From Takakia lepidozioides (taxonomy: Eukaryota > Streptophyta > Takakiopsida > Takakiales > Takakiaceae), in NCBI GenBank assembly GCA_030704615.1, contig CM060731.1:10108001-10168000 (forward strand): a stretch of DNA of 60,000 bases, written 5' to 3'. How positions within the stretch are numbered: position 1 is the first letter of the stretch; the number at the start of each line of letters is the position of its first letter. The notes below the pieces were generated by a model. The model was given only the letters and a program-made list of their open reading frames with translations, searched no databases and had not been told where the DNA came from. Positions 25,301-34,726 of the stretch are shown here, one piece after another. The position numbers were made by a program, and so were the translations under genes.

Positions 25301-28300
25301 AATCTGCTGTGTGTGGTTTTCCCAATAACTAGGCCCCAAAACGGCCTGGGCTTTTGGCTCATCCTTGAGATTTTCAAAGTTGGTAAACAGAGGTACAGGC
25401 ACAATTCCCTTGATGGATTTGAAGAGGATGTCTCTCTGGTGAGAGTACCCAGGACAATGAATCAGAAAGTGAATATGGTCTTCAGGTTGCCCACGCAACG
25501 GGCATTTGCAATCCCCCTTTCCTCTCTGCTTCTGTTTGCTGTTCAAAGGTAGGCTTCCCGCCCCGAGTTTAAGATTCAGTCTAGTGCCGAGGGTGGGTAA
25601 ACCCTTGAGCTCATCCATGATGGCCTCTCCCGTGCCTTAAGAATGTACTCATAAGACGTTGTTTGCTGTAGCCTTGTGGCCATTGACCCCGCGCCCAGTT
25701 TGAGTGGAACATAAAGGGACAGAACCTACCTCGGTCAGGGGCTGACGTCGGTAGTAAGACTTACCTTGATAAAGGACATTGATTCGAGTTTCCAGATATC
25801 CTCTAGAAATCCTTTCACACAAGCATCAATCTGCTGTGTCCCGTGCCTTAAGAGACAGATTGTACTCATAAGATGTCGTTTGCCGTAGCCTTGTGGCCAT
25901 TGACCCCGCGCCCAGTTTGAGCGGGATCAAAAGGGACAGAACCTACCTCTGTCAGGGGCTGACGTTGGTAGTAAGACTTACCTTCATATAAAGAATTAAT
26001 CCGGGTTTTCCAGATATCCTCTAGAAATCCCTTCACACAAGCATCATTCTGCTGTGTGTGATTTGCCCAAAAACTAGGCCTCAGGAGGGCCTGGGCTTTT
26101 GGCTCAGCCTCGAGACTTTCAAAGTTGGTAAACAGGGGTACAGGCACAATTCCCTTGATAGAGTTGAAGAGAGCGTCTCTTTGGTGAGAGAACCCCGGAC
26201 AGTGTATCAGAAAATGAATACTGTCTTCAGATTGCCCACACAACGGGCAATTGCACTCTCCCTTTCCTCTCTGCTTCTGTTTGCTGTTCAAAGGTAGGCT
26301 TCCTGCCCTGAGTTTAAATTTCAGTCTAGTGCCGAGAGTGGGTAGACCCTTGAGGTCATCCAAGATGTCCTCCCCCATGTCACTGACTGGAAGCAAGTTC
26401 AGGGAAGTTTTCTGCCTAACTTCATTTTCATCAGACAATCTCATGGCAACAGACATGGCTGAGGACACTACAGCCTCTAAGTCAGATTTATCCAGCAGGG
26501 TCAAGACTTGCGGATCCAGGTCCAGGTCCTTGAGAATCTCTTCTACTCTCTTCTGCCAGGACTTAGCCTGTTTGACAGGGCGGTCCTGTTTCCAAGATAT
26601 AGAGTCGATTAACTTAGGATATCTGGTGTTGGGCATATGTTGCAGCTGACCCCACCATCTGACCTTGAATTCATCTCGTCGGGAGCTTAAGGACGGAATG
26701 CCAACTCACCCCGAACAGCCACATTGGCTGTTTTGGAGCATGCTGACATACACTCCTTAAGCACCCCCACTTGAATGGATTCTAGAGACTTAGCCTGGTT
26801 GGAGTTATCAACCCATATAGCAGATCCGTACTCCAAGGCAGGTCTAATAACGCGACAAAGCATGGTTTTCTTAACCTCAGAGTTGACCCCTCTGCAGTGG
26901 AAAAATTTAGTGAGCCCCAGAGCTTTGCCCTTGCCAGTTTGAACAACTTTCCGGATATGTGCATCCCAATTACAATTGGAGGAGAACTCAACGCCCAGGT
27001 AAGTGTAGGAAGGGAGGACCGGGATCTCTTGGCTACCCCACTGCCACTTAAGATCACTTCCTCCCTCTCCTCTGTCGTTGAATGCTACCACTGCACATTT
27101 GCTGACATTAGGCTCTAGCCCCCAAAGATCAAAGTATCTCTTCGCGCAATCAATCAACTCCTGGAGATTGGTTGGTGTTTCCCCTATGCCTGCGAAGTCA
27201 TCCGCAAACATAAGGGCTGGTTAAGAGACAGAGACAGAGACAGAGAGAGGGGAGGGGGGGGTGGGGGTGGGGTACACATAGAATGTTCTTCTCAGGAGAT
27301 GTTGTTTGCCGTAGTCTTGTGGCCATAGACTCCGCGCCCAGTTTGGGTACTGATAGACTTGGTCCATTAGCTTGGTAAGGTGTGCTCCAGCAGTGGCAAT
27401 TGCAACTCAGCTTCCAGATATCTCAAGAACTGAGTTGATGGTGGACGTTCAGATTGAATTGCTCTTTTCCATATCATCAATAGTTTTTACTGTTTACTCC
27501 TGAATTAAGGACTAAGGGCCACAGCTTTTGGTGCACTCTACTTTCTTGAAACGAGTGGAGAAAGGTGCTGTAAGAGGTTGTTAATGCTTTTAGAGGTCCT
27601 TGTGTTCAGAAGGCTACCCTTTACAATGCATCAGATAGTGTCCCTCATATGTCTAAGCATCGAGGGTTTTTGAAACCTGTGTCACACAGGTAGATTTCGG
27701 GCAAGATTTGGAGCAGCACCTTGCATTCCTTGTGGATTGTCGAGCCACTTTTGGCAACATGGATTTCCTTCGAGTAGGTCTTCACTTTACGAGGCTTTCA
27801 TGATGTTTTTCTCATTATGTATTAGGGATAATGCTATATCTGCACATGACACAAAATTCTGTCCCTACCAGTCAATTCTACTAGACTTATCTTTTCCCTC
27901 ACTCTCCCTCTTTGTCTATGTTTCTCGGCATATCTGTGCCAGCCCTTAAATAAACACGCAAAGCGTGTACTACTTGCCAATTCATGCCTAATTCATGCTA
28001 ATGCGTAACCCACCATCACCTTCTGGGCAATCAATGCACCAGGAAGTGGTCATATATTATCTCTTTTCGTCAAGTTTTGACATGAGCTCTTTCTTTCTGG
28101 CTCTCTCTGATAGTTTTTCTCTCCCTGACATTGAGCTGTCAATCTTGAGCAGGAGACAGTGGTACATGTCAGTAATTGGCTGGCTGTCACAACTCTACAT
28201 ACGGTGAAGGGCTCCCACAGTAAGCAGACAGTAGAGTTCGTGAAGGCATGTTTGACATTCAATGAAATCACTATTCCATCTATCAGTAGTATTCTACCCC

Positions 28301-31300
28301 GTGTCTATCTCTTCCTCGAGACGGCTGAGGTGAATAAACTTCGGAAACTTCAAACTCTCCTCTCGCTTTTTCTTCCCCTCCATAGTTAACGTAAAAGCTC
28401 TTCAAACCTGTTGGACAAAAGAAAAATCTTAAAAGTTGACATACGTAGAAAGTGAGTGGTCAAGGGATATGTATTAGAGAGCCCGTCCTTCCATGGACAG
28501 CCCAGTGAGCTTCTGGTACAAGTACAATCAGCAAACAAAGAAAGCACTAGAATCAAGAATGAAATGAAATGAAATGGAATGGGTACTTTATCAAGAAATG
28601 AAATGAAATGAAATGGTACTCACTTTATCAAGAAAGAAATGAGATGAAATGAAATGGTGCTTTATAACGTCCGCGGAAAGCTCATAGAGCTTATGGGACA
28701 AAATGAAGAAAACATGAGAGAGGAAACAAAACCAAAGCCAAGAATAAAAACTATTGCTCGAGTGATTGTCTAAGGGTAAAGGCCTCGTGCAGGTAAGCTG
28801 CCACGCATTTCTGATCCTCTTAGTGGAAGACTTCAGTGAGAGATTGGGTTCCACGGAATAAACAGTGGAATCTCCCACGGATCTCGTAGTAAAGAGGGCA
28901 ATAGAGGAAGAAGTGTTTTTCAGTTCAATTTCCCGGCTGTGCCCTGTGCAAGCTGGACATAGGCGGTCCTCCCGTTGCAGGTTTTCCCATCTGCCAGTTT
29001 CTATCCGTAGGTTGTGGGAACCCACTCTGAACTGCCCCAAAAGGTAAAGATGCCGAAAGGTAATTGGGCCTTAAGAAATTAAATGAAATGAAATGGTGCT
29101 TTATGCTTTCTCCCTTGGGCCTTAGGAAAGAAAGGGCCCAAGGGACACAAGTAGAACAACATTTAATCACCAAACAAACAAACAGTAGAGAGAGATTGTA
29201 CTCATAAGACGTTGTTTGCCGTAGCCTTGTGGCCATTGACCCCGCGCCCAGTTTGAGGGGGAACAAAAGGGACAGAACCTACCTCTGTCAGGGGCTGACG
29301 TTGGTAGTAAGACTTACCTCCATATAAAGAATTAATCCGGGTTTTCCAGATATCCTCCAGAAATCCCTTCACACAAGCATCAATCTGCTGTGTGTGATTT
29401 GCCCAAAAACTAGGCCTCAGGAGGGCCTGGGCTTTTGGCTCAGCCTCGAGACTTTCAAAGTTGGTAAACAGGGGTACAGACACAATTCCCTTAATAGATT
29501 TGAAGAGAGCGCCCCGGACAGTGTATCAGAAAATGAATACTGTCTTCAGATTGCCCACACAACGGGCAATTGCACTCTCCCTTTCCTCTCTGCTTCTGTT
29601 TGCTGTTCAAAGGTAGGCTTCCTGCCCTGAGTTTAAATTTCAGTCTAGTGCCGAGAGTGGGTAGACCCAAGATGTCCTCCCCCATGTCACAGACTGGAAA
29701 CAACTTCAGGGAAGTTTTCTCCCTAACTTCATTTTCATCAGACAATCTCATGGCAACAGACATGGCTGAGGACACTACAGCCTCTAAGTCAGATTTATCC
29801 AGCAGGGTCAAGACTTGCAGATCCAGGTCCAGGTCCTTGAGGATCTCTTCTACTCTCTTCTGCCAGGACTTAGCCTGTTTGACAGGGCGGTCCTGTTTCC
29901 AAGATATAGAGTCGATTAACTTAGGATATCTGGTGTTGGGCATATGTTGCAGCTGACCCCACCATCTGACCTTGAATTCATCTCGTCGGGAGCTTGAGGA
30001 TGGAATGCCAAACTCACCCCGAACAGCCACATTGGCTGTTTTGGAGCATGCTGACATACACTCCTTAAGCACCCCCACTTGAATGGATTCTAGAGACTTA
30101 GCCTGGTTGGAGTTATCAACCCATATAGCAGATCCGTACTCCAAGGCAGGTCTAATAACGCGACAAAGCATGGTTTTCTTAACCTCAGAGTTGACCCCTC
30201 TGCAGTGGAAAAATTTAGTGAGCCCCAGAGCTTTGCCCTTGCCAGTTTGAACAACTTTCCGGATATGTGCATCCCAATTACAATTGGAGGAGAACTCAAC
30301 GCCCAGGTAAGTGTAGGAAGGGAGGACCGGGATCTCTTGGCTACCCCACTGCCACTTAAGATCACTTCCTCACAGTAGAGAGAGAGAGAGAGGGAGGGGA
30401 AGGGAGAGAGAGAGAGAGAGAGAGAATTGTAAGTGTACTTCATAACATCCGCAGAAAGCTCAAAGAGCTTATGGGACAAGAGAAACAAAATCTGTAATGT
30501 CCACAATGGGGCCAAAGTGAACATGGGTCAAAGGAAGCAATTGATTACATTTGGAGGCCGGCAGAACCAAGCAATAGCTGAACAAGAGAAAACTAGAGAA
30601 CCTATCAAAATGTTACCTTGTGCATGTGTGTCTGTGGGGAGGGGGGGTGAGGGGGGAGAGAGGAAGAATGTACTGATAAGACTTTGTTTATCGTAGCCTT
30701 GTGGCGTGTCCAGTTTGGACGGGAGAGAAAGAGGTGTGCTTGTGTGGTGCAATCCTCGCTGATTTTAGTGAATAGCCTATTTATCCACCAAAGTGGTTTT
30801 GCAGGCAGCTCTAATGAATGCGCTGCTGTCTCACACAGAGGGTCTGGTGAAGAGTGCCCTTACCTGTGTACAAGAGCTGTCAAAGACTGATGGTAGCCTT
30901 TTACCACCTTGATTGCCAGGATTTTTCCTCTTCTAAAAAAGAATCTGTTCAAGGAATCAGTTGGAAAGGGCCTGTACCTAATAACTGGAATCTGAAGATC
31001 ATAGTGTGCAAATTAACATGAACCTGAGCTTGGAGAGAGATACATTGATTGGGTCTCCTTTTTGGTCATATCAAAACAGCGTTTGGATGCATGAAGATAT
31101 AAAACCAGTCTTTGAATAACAGATCTCCGTTTGTACAGATGTGCTGGTTAAGGAGCTTGAGGAGGGAATCTCCAGCTTCATTCAAAAGTTGTCTTGCTTT
31201 TTAATAGTAGTCCCAGGTTGGTGCTGTTCACTCAAATATCTCTCTAAAACAAGTATCTCTTATGTCTGTCTCACAAGGGGAGTCTCCGTATTCCAGAGTC

Positions 31301-34300
31301 TCCTATCCTATCCTATCAAGGGAATTGTGCCTGTACCTCTGTTTACCAACTTCAAAACTCTCGAGGCTGAGCCAAAAGCCCTGGCCCTTTTGGGGCATAG
31401 TTTTTGGGCAAACCACACACAGCAGTGTGTAAAGGGATTTCTAGAGGATATCTGGAAAACCCGGATCAATTGTTCATTCCAAGGTAAGTCTTACTACCGG
31501 CGTCAGCCCCTGACGAAGGTAGGTTCTGTCCCTTTGCGTTCCGCTCAAACTGGGCGCGGGGTCAACGGCCACAAGGCTACGGCAAACAACGTCTTATGAG
31601 TACATTCTCTCTTTACAGACATTATCTAGTTCCTTCTTTTCTTTGTCCATGGGCTATTGTGGACCGTATAAAGTTTCCTTCTCACTCATTCACTTGATTT
31701 GTAGGACAAGAACTTAAGTCGTCAATCCAGGGGCTTGAAGCAGCAGGTGTACAACTGCTTGCTCGTGTGATTAAGACATGTAGGCTTGAGGACCATGTTG
31801 TGGGTGGTTGATTAGATTGGAATCGTAGATGCTGTGTGAGGTATTGAGTATGTGATTTTACTATCTATGGTGGCTAATGGTGCCCTGGGGACAGGGCACC
31901 CGGAGCTCGGTGCCTTCTACATTTTGCGGGGCCTCCTTAGTCTCCTCGACTCTGAACCAAGGTACTCTCTTTTTCAGTTGTTCTTTGGTATCTGTGGCTG
32001 TACTGTTTGTTTTCTGTCTCTAATTTATTGTTCTAATTGGGTCCCTTGGCCCCTTTCCTATGGATGTATAATTCTGTCTTTTTATTCCGCTCTAGTTGTT
32101 AGCACCCGAAGTGCTACCGGCTTACATGCATGAAACCTTCTTTCATGTTGTGCTGAGGCTGAGGGAGAGTAAATACTCGATTTTGCAAAGGGGACGTCTT
32201 TCTGCTAGGAAAACTTTGTCATGGCAAAGTGTTATCTTATCTTGTATATTTCTTTCCTGTCATATATCAAATGGCATAATAAAAACTTTGTGGTGCAGGC
32301 TGACATCTGGAAGAAGAAAAGTCCATGTGTTGTGCGGACTTTTAGGCACAATTTCCACAGTTGCTCAAGAACGTCTACCCTACCACATTTTGAACGAGCA
32401 GGTGGTTCTGCCTTCTAATGGTCTACTATGTCCCGGCATTGGCTGTAACACCCTCTTTTCCATCTGTTGTATTTGGGATGATAACAGGGGCAGCATCTCA
32501 CCTTCAGGCTGCAAATGGCCCTGCCTATTGCTGTTGGTAGTGAAATTTTTAGTACAACACAATTCATATTGCTTTGAAGTGGAACAACTCTCACTCTGTA
32601 TTTTCCTTCCTAAGTTTGAACTTCTTAGACCTTCACATCCTTCCATTACTCTCTCAATCTGACCCTGCACGGCAGATGTGAGCACGGCTACAGTACTGAT
32701 TGTAACAGATTTGCGCAGTGTGTGAAGGGTGATCCCTTCTGCTTCCGCTAACTGGTTAGGCCTCTGTAGTATTGTCAACAAGATCAAATAATGCGTGTAT
32801 TTTATCTTATTCACAGTAGCCATTCACTGTTTTCTACAAACATTGGCTCTGATGTACCCCTGAGCATACTCCCAATGTTTTCAGCCAACCTGGATCTATG
32901 GGACTCAATCAAAAATTGGGAGTGTGTCAAAAGAGAAAAGTGGCTCACTGGTTGTAAATTGGGTGTCCTGAGAGTTTCAAGTATGGTCAGTTTCTCTCTC
33001 AGCCCTCATTGTTTTCTTGTTTTTTGGCCAAACAAAGCTTGCAAGAGATATCCTCGTGGTCAGACTGCTATGGCTAATTCAACCCAGTGGGTTGAACTTT
33101 ACCTGTTGCACCACCTCAGTCAGCTGAGGTCACTGGCTAACCCAGGTACACGAATGTTTACTTTGCGCGTATGTCTGACCATTGCTGGGCGACATTCGCA
33201 TTATGCTGAAGGTGCCCCAGCACTCTAAAACTGGTAAATGCCTTCAGCTCCTCTGGTGATTAACAGATATGGTAGTACAAAGGACACAAGCACTTCTGAG
33301 TCGTTCTTCTCTTGGTGGGACAGGTGGATAGCAACGACACACTGTATTTTGGTGAACCCTCATACCGGAAGGAACTGGAGGACATCATGGTCATCATTGT
33401 TCAGAAGCTTGTTGCCTCCCTTGACCAAGCTGTAGATAAGGTGGGAGATGAGAGAAATGGTCTTACTACTGTACACCTTGGCTAGTTTAGGAGAAAATGC
33501 AACCAGAATGAGGGGTGAAACTCACCTTACCTTTCTTCCCTAGTTTCTAAGATCAGTTAGAGGTTAGAGTAGTGATAGCCATATGTTGTGTGTGTGCACT
33601 CCAGAAACGAGTTTCTTACCCTGGTCTTTCAGAACTGCAGAGGTCTGGTGGAAGGAGACTCTAGGGCCATAGGTGTTCAGAAGAAGCATCCACTTAACAG
33701 TCACAGGGGGTGCTAAACTAGTCTAGCTCATTATTGCCGAGTCAATGGTGCAGTCTCACATTCACCGCTCAATATACTCAGTGATCAAGGAGATTGGTGG
33801 ACCAATGAAGTGGGCCTAACTGTGTTGTTGAGTAAATGGTATGAATTAGTCACCATGGGTGATTTCTACTGCAGGATGAAGTGGGCTATCAAGCGCTGGA
33901 CGTGTGCAACGCTCTTCTTGCGGCCTTCGATGTGAGTTCTCTTCTCAAGTTTGAAAAATTGACTTCCCTGAGCTGACAAGGTATCGGCATGGCTGAAACT
34001 GCTGAATTTTGTTGATGCAACATCATTACCCACCTTCAACCAGCAGTACAAGCAACCTTGTTATAATGAAGATCAAGGGTCATTAAGTCTATTTAGGGAT
34101 GGTGTCGGCCCTTCATGTTTTCAGACCCTAATGGTCAGGACTTTATGAAGGGACCCCACAGCAATCTTGAGCAGTGAATGCTGAGGATGTACCTAACATA
34201 GGAGGGTAAAAAACAGTCCATGAGCTCAAGCTTGATGTCACTCATAGGCAACAACAATCAGTTTTGTTGGAATATTGAGTGTTGATTTATTGATAGATCA

Positions 34301-34726
34301 GAACAGAAGAAAGTAACTTCATACTGTCCATAGGGGCCATGAGGGCCCATGAAACAGAGAAGGGGATGGAAGATAAATGAGATGAAACTTTATAATGTCC
34401 GCAGAAAGCTCAAAGAGCTTATGGGACAAAGATGTGAGAGAAAGAGAGGGTCTTTTTAAAGTTCAATGTGTTGCTGAAAGTTTCTCAATGAATGTCCATC
34501 ATCAAATGTAATCGACTCTATCTACTAATATCAAGTCTTCCTGTCCTATCTTGCTAACATGAGTCAGCCGTCACTCATTGTAAAATTGTAGGTGGACGAT
34601 CAATTGAGCACTCTGTGCAATGGGTTCCTCCACAGGGCTTCAGCTGCTCTCACGAAGAAGAATGCATATTTGCAGGGAACAATGACGTATGCCCGAAGTA
34701 GAGGGCTGGATATACTCCCCACTTGA
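13335..34726 (+). CDS. VPS35L: VPS35L (C16orf62 homologue), Retriever complex subunit
   Basis: VPS35L is the large scaffold of Retriever (VPS35L-VPS26C-VPS29), which recycles endosomal membrane proteins. I assembled 22 exons: 13335-13535, 15276-15519, 17136-17320, 17798-17957, 18517-18613, 18926-19098, 19811-19980, 21118-21327, 21573-21662, 22193-22273, 22556-22699, 23086-23168, 23408-23549, 27690-27773, 28153-28329, 30805-30892, 31139-31216, 31895-31961, 32299-32401, 33324-33440, 33875-33931, 34592-34726. All joins are in phase; total about 961 aa, against about 963 in human. Landmarks in order: [133 protein letters not shown]. The start matches the plant pattern RDY..E....AL.R....HPLS. Least certain are the exon 1-2 join and the exon 2 donor (GTTACT). 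Intron 12 is GC-AG. Confidence 0.93.
13862..15085 (-). mobile_element. LINE-A remnant with reverse-transcriptase N-terminal motif (VPS35L intron 1)
   Basis: The 13862-14800 part matches the C-terminal half of the LINE-A protein on the minus strand, degraded by indels; it is the most diverged copy. At 14930-15085 the minus strand reads [19 protein letters not shown], the reverse-transcriptase pattern KKGD...NYRGI.LL of non-LTR elements. Between them most of the RT domain is missing. This copy ties the family to reverse transcriptase. Confidence 0.82.
17676..17722 (+). mobile_element. LINE-B 3'-end fragment (VPS35L intron 3)
   Basis: Contains TGCGGACATTATAAAGTTCC followed by ATTTC-type repeats, the 3' terminus of the second LINE family in this window. 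Only the last 45 bp or so are present. Confidence 0.7.
20006..20195 (+). mobile_element. LINE-A copy with 9-bp target-site duplication (VPS35L intron 7)
   Basis: A 190-bp 5'-truncated copy from [16 protein letters not shown] to the terminus GTCTTATGAGTACAT. It is flanked by TCTCTGGGC at 19997-20005 and 20196-20204, a perfect 9-bp duplication. It lies 26 bp downstream of exon 7. Its 3' hairpin has a changed inner stem (GTGA/TCAC instead of GTCAG/CTGAC). Confidence 0.88.
20216..20248 (+). mobile_element. 33-bp LINE-A 3' end re-inserted at the same site
   Basis: A severely truncated copy, TACGGCAAATAACGTCCCAT onward, ending GAGTACGTTTTCT. It is flanked by CTCTGGGC at 20208-20215 and 20249-20256. 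This is the same target octamer used by the copy immediately upstream. Confidence 0.75.
20281..20331 (-). mobile_element. LINE-A 3'-end fragment in opposite orientation
   Basis: AATGTACTCATGAGACG followed by TTGCCGTAGCCTTG is the reverse complement of the family terminus. Together with the plus-strand ends just upstream it makes an inverted repeat of about 30 bp arms. Confidence 0.75.
20412..20936 (+). mobile_element. Degraded LINE-A copy (VPS35L intron 7)
   Basis: Begins near the [15 protein letters not shown] region and runs to a diverged terminus (AACAACATCTCTTGAGCACA). Frame is repeatedly broken. The hairpin zone carries a deletion between ACTACC and the CAAACCAGG segment. Confidence 0.8.
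23680..23712 (-). mobile_element. LINE-B 3' tail fragment (VPS35L intron 13)
   Basis: GAAATGAAATGAAATGGTGC is the antisense of the LINE-B tail. It is followed by a GA microsatellite at about 23713-23726. Confidence 0.65.
23727..23755 (-). mobile_element. 29-bp LINE-A 3' end in a GA tract
   Basis: TATACTCAGAAGACGTTGTT followed by TGCCATAGC is the reverse complement of the LINE-A terminus. It is flanked on both sides by GA-rich sequence, and the next, longer copy starts 19 bp later. Confidence 0.75.
23774..25106 (-). mobile_element. LINE-A copy reaching into the RT domain
   Basis: About 1.33 kb, minus strand. It runs from the 3' terminus to a frame reading [19 protein letters not shown] after a small gap, matching the RT motif .GCPLSPLLF...I..L. 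The FADD catalytic box region is present but frame-shifted. Bounded by GA-rich sequence at the left and TTAAGAGAGAGAGA at the right. Confidence 0.85.
25121..25636 (-). mobile_element. LINE-A copy i, first of three stacked insertions
   Basis: A 516-bp 5'-truncated copy ending (5' side) in the [11 protein letters not shown] region. Left flank TTAAGAGAGAGAGA at 25107-25120; the matching right flank TTAAGAGACAGAGA starts at 25637 but is now split by the next two insertions and resumes at 27221. One mismatch separates the two flanks. Confidence 0.82.
25643..25839 (-). mobile_element. LINE-A copy j with 14-bp target-site duplication
   Basis: A 197-bp copy. The 14-mer CCCGTGCCTTAAGA occurs at 25629-25642 and 25840-25853. 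Because part of this 14-mer is sequence of copy i, copy j landed at the end of an already inserted copy i. Confidence 0.9.
25860..27220 (-). mobile_element. LINE-A copy k, longest coding copy, 12-bp target-site duplication
   Basis: A 1361-bp copy flanked by TTAAGAGACAGA at 25848-25859 and 27221-27232. Reading on the minus strand: FADDFAGIG, the reverse-transcriptase [YF].DD box, at the 5' edge (27211); thumb and connection regions; a CCHC-like knuckle ([19 protein letters not shown]); and the conserved tail [14 protein letters not shown]. Frame is open in two blocks (27211-26687 and 26636-25866). They are split by loss of one A near 26703, compared with the near-identical copy at 29196-30371. 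It is 5'-truncated: most of the RT and any endonuclease are absent. Known family logic (target-primed reverse transcription) explains truncation and duplication. Confidence 0.92.
27283..27350 (-). mobile_element. LINE-A 3'-end fragment
   Basis: Diverged antisense copy of the terminal 70 bp (GTTGTTTGCCGTAGTCTTGT, then CCGCGCCCAGTTTGG). It lies just after a GA/G-rich tract. Confidence 0.7.
28557..29045 (-). mobile_element. LINE-B copy with C-terminal coding region (VPS35L intron 15)
   Basis: Minus strand. The upstream part encodes [15 protein letters not shown] and REDRLCPAC, the conserved C-terminal pattern of many non-LTR retrotransposon proteins (GSH.L.IE.GR....R..R.C..C). The 3' part carries the stem AAGCTC..GAGCTT, TCCGCGGACGTTATAAAGC and three successive ATTTC-type tails (28557-28660). 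It is a different family from LINE-A. Confidence 0.85.
29069..29104 (-). mobile_element. LINE-B 3' tail fragment
   Basis: AAATTAAATGAAATGAAATG followed by GTGCTTTAT, the antisense LINE-B tail, without the preceding stem. Confidence 0.6.
29196..30371 (-). mobile_element. LINE-A copy m, near-identical to copy k, 14-bp target-site duplication
   Basis: A 1176-bp copy flanked by ACAGTAGAGAGAGA at 29182-29195 and 30372-30385. It matches 25864-27063 almost base for base. Visible differences are a 19-bp deletion near 29511, a 12-bp deletion near 29668 and a handful of substitutions. Copy m keeps the A missing from copy k. It is 5'-truncated just downstream of the FADD box. The closeness of the two copies suggests recent activity or a recent segmental copy; the separate duplications favour two insertions from one source. 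Confidence 0.93.
30386..30424. repeat. GA/GGGA microsatellite
   Basis: Purine-only GA-rich tract directly joined to the right target-site duplication of LINE-A copy m. This is consistent with the insertion having landed in or at the edge of a GA microsatellite. Confidence 0.8.
30432..30482 (-). mobile_element. LINE-B 3'-end fragment
   Basis: Contains CATCCGCAGAAAGCTCAAAG followed by AGCTTATGGGACAAG, the antisense of the LINE-B stem region. Confidence 0.75.
30668..30722 (-). mobile_element. LINE-A 3'-end fragment
   Basis: AATGTACTGATAAGAC followed by TTTGTTTATCGTAGCCTTGT and CCAGTTTGGACGGG, a diverged terminal fragment that follows a GGGGAG-rich tract. Confidence 0.7.
31301..31612 (+). mobile_element. 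LINE-A copy o (VPS35L intron 17)
   Basis: About 310 bp in gene sense, from [13 protein letters not shown] to the terminus GTCTTATGAGTACATTCTCT. The hairpin zone is intact (ACTACC, GTCAG, CTGAC, GGTAGG). It lies 85 bp after exon 17. Confidence 0.87.
34352..34432 (-). mobile_element. LINE-B 3'-end fragment (VPS35L intron 21)
   Basis: Contains GATGAAACTTTATAATGTCC, then GCAGAAAGCTCAAAGAGCTT, the antisense LINE-B stem with only a vestige of the tail. Confidence 0.75.

Noticed and set aside
25107-27232. CRISPR-like array impression from regularly repeated termini
   Set aside because: Repeats are LINE ends of unequal spacing with target-site duplications, and the host genes are eukaryotic.
25860-31612. 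Retroviral or LTR-element origin for the reverse-transcriptase fragments
   Set aside because: No long terminal repeats, no integrase or protease motifs; 5' truncation, variable duplications and the protein pattern all indicate non-LTR elements.
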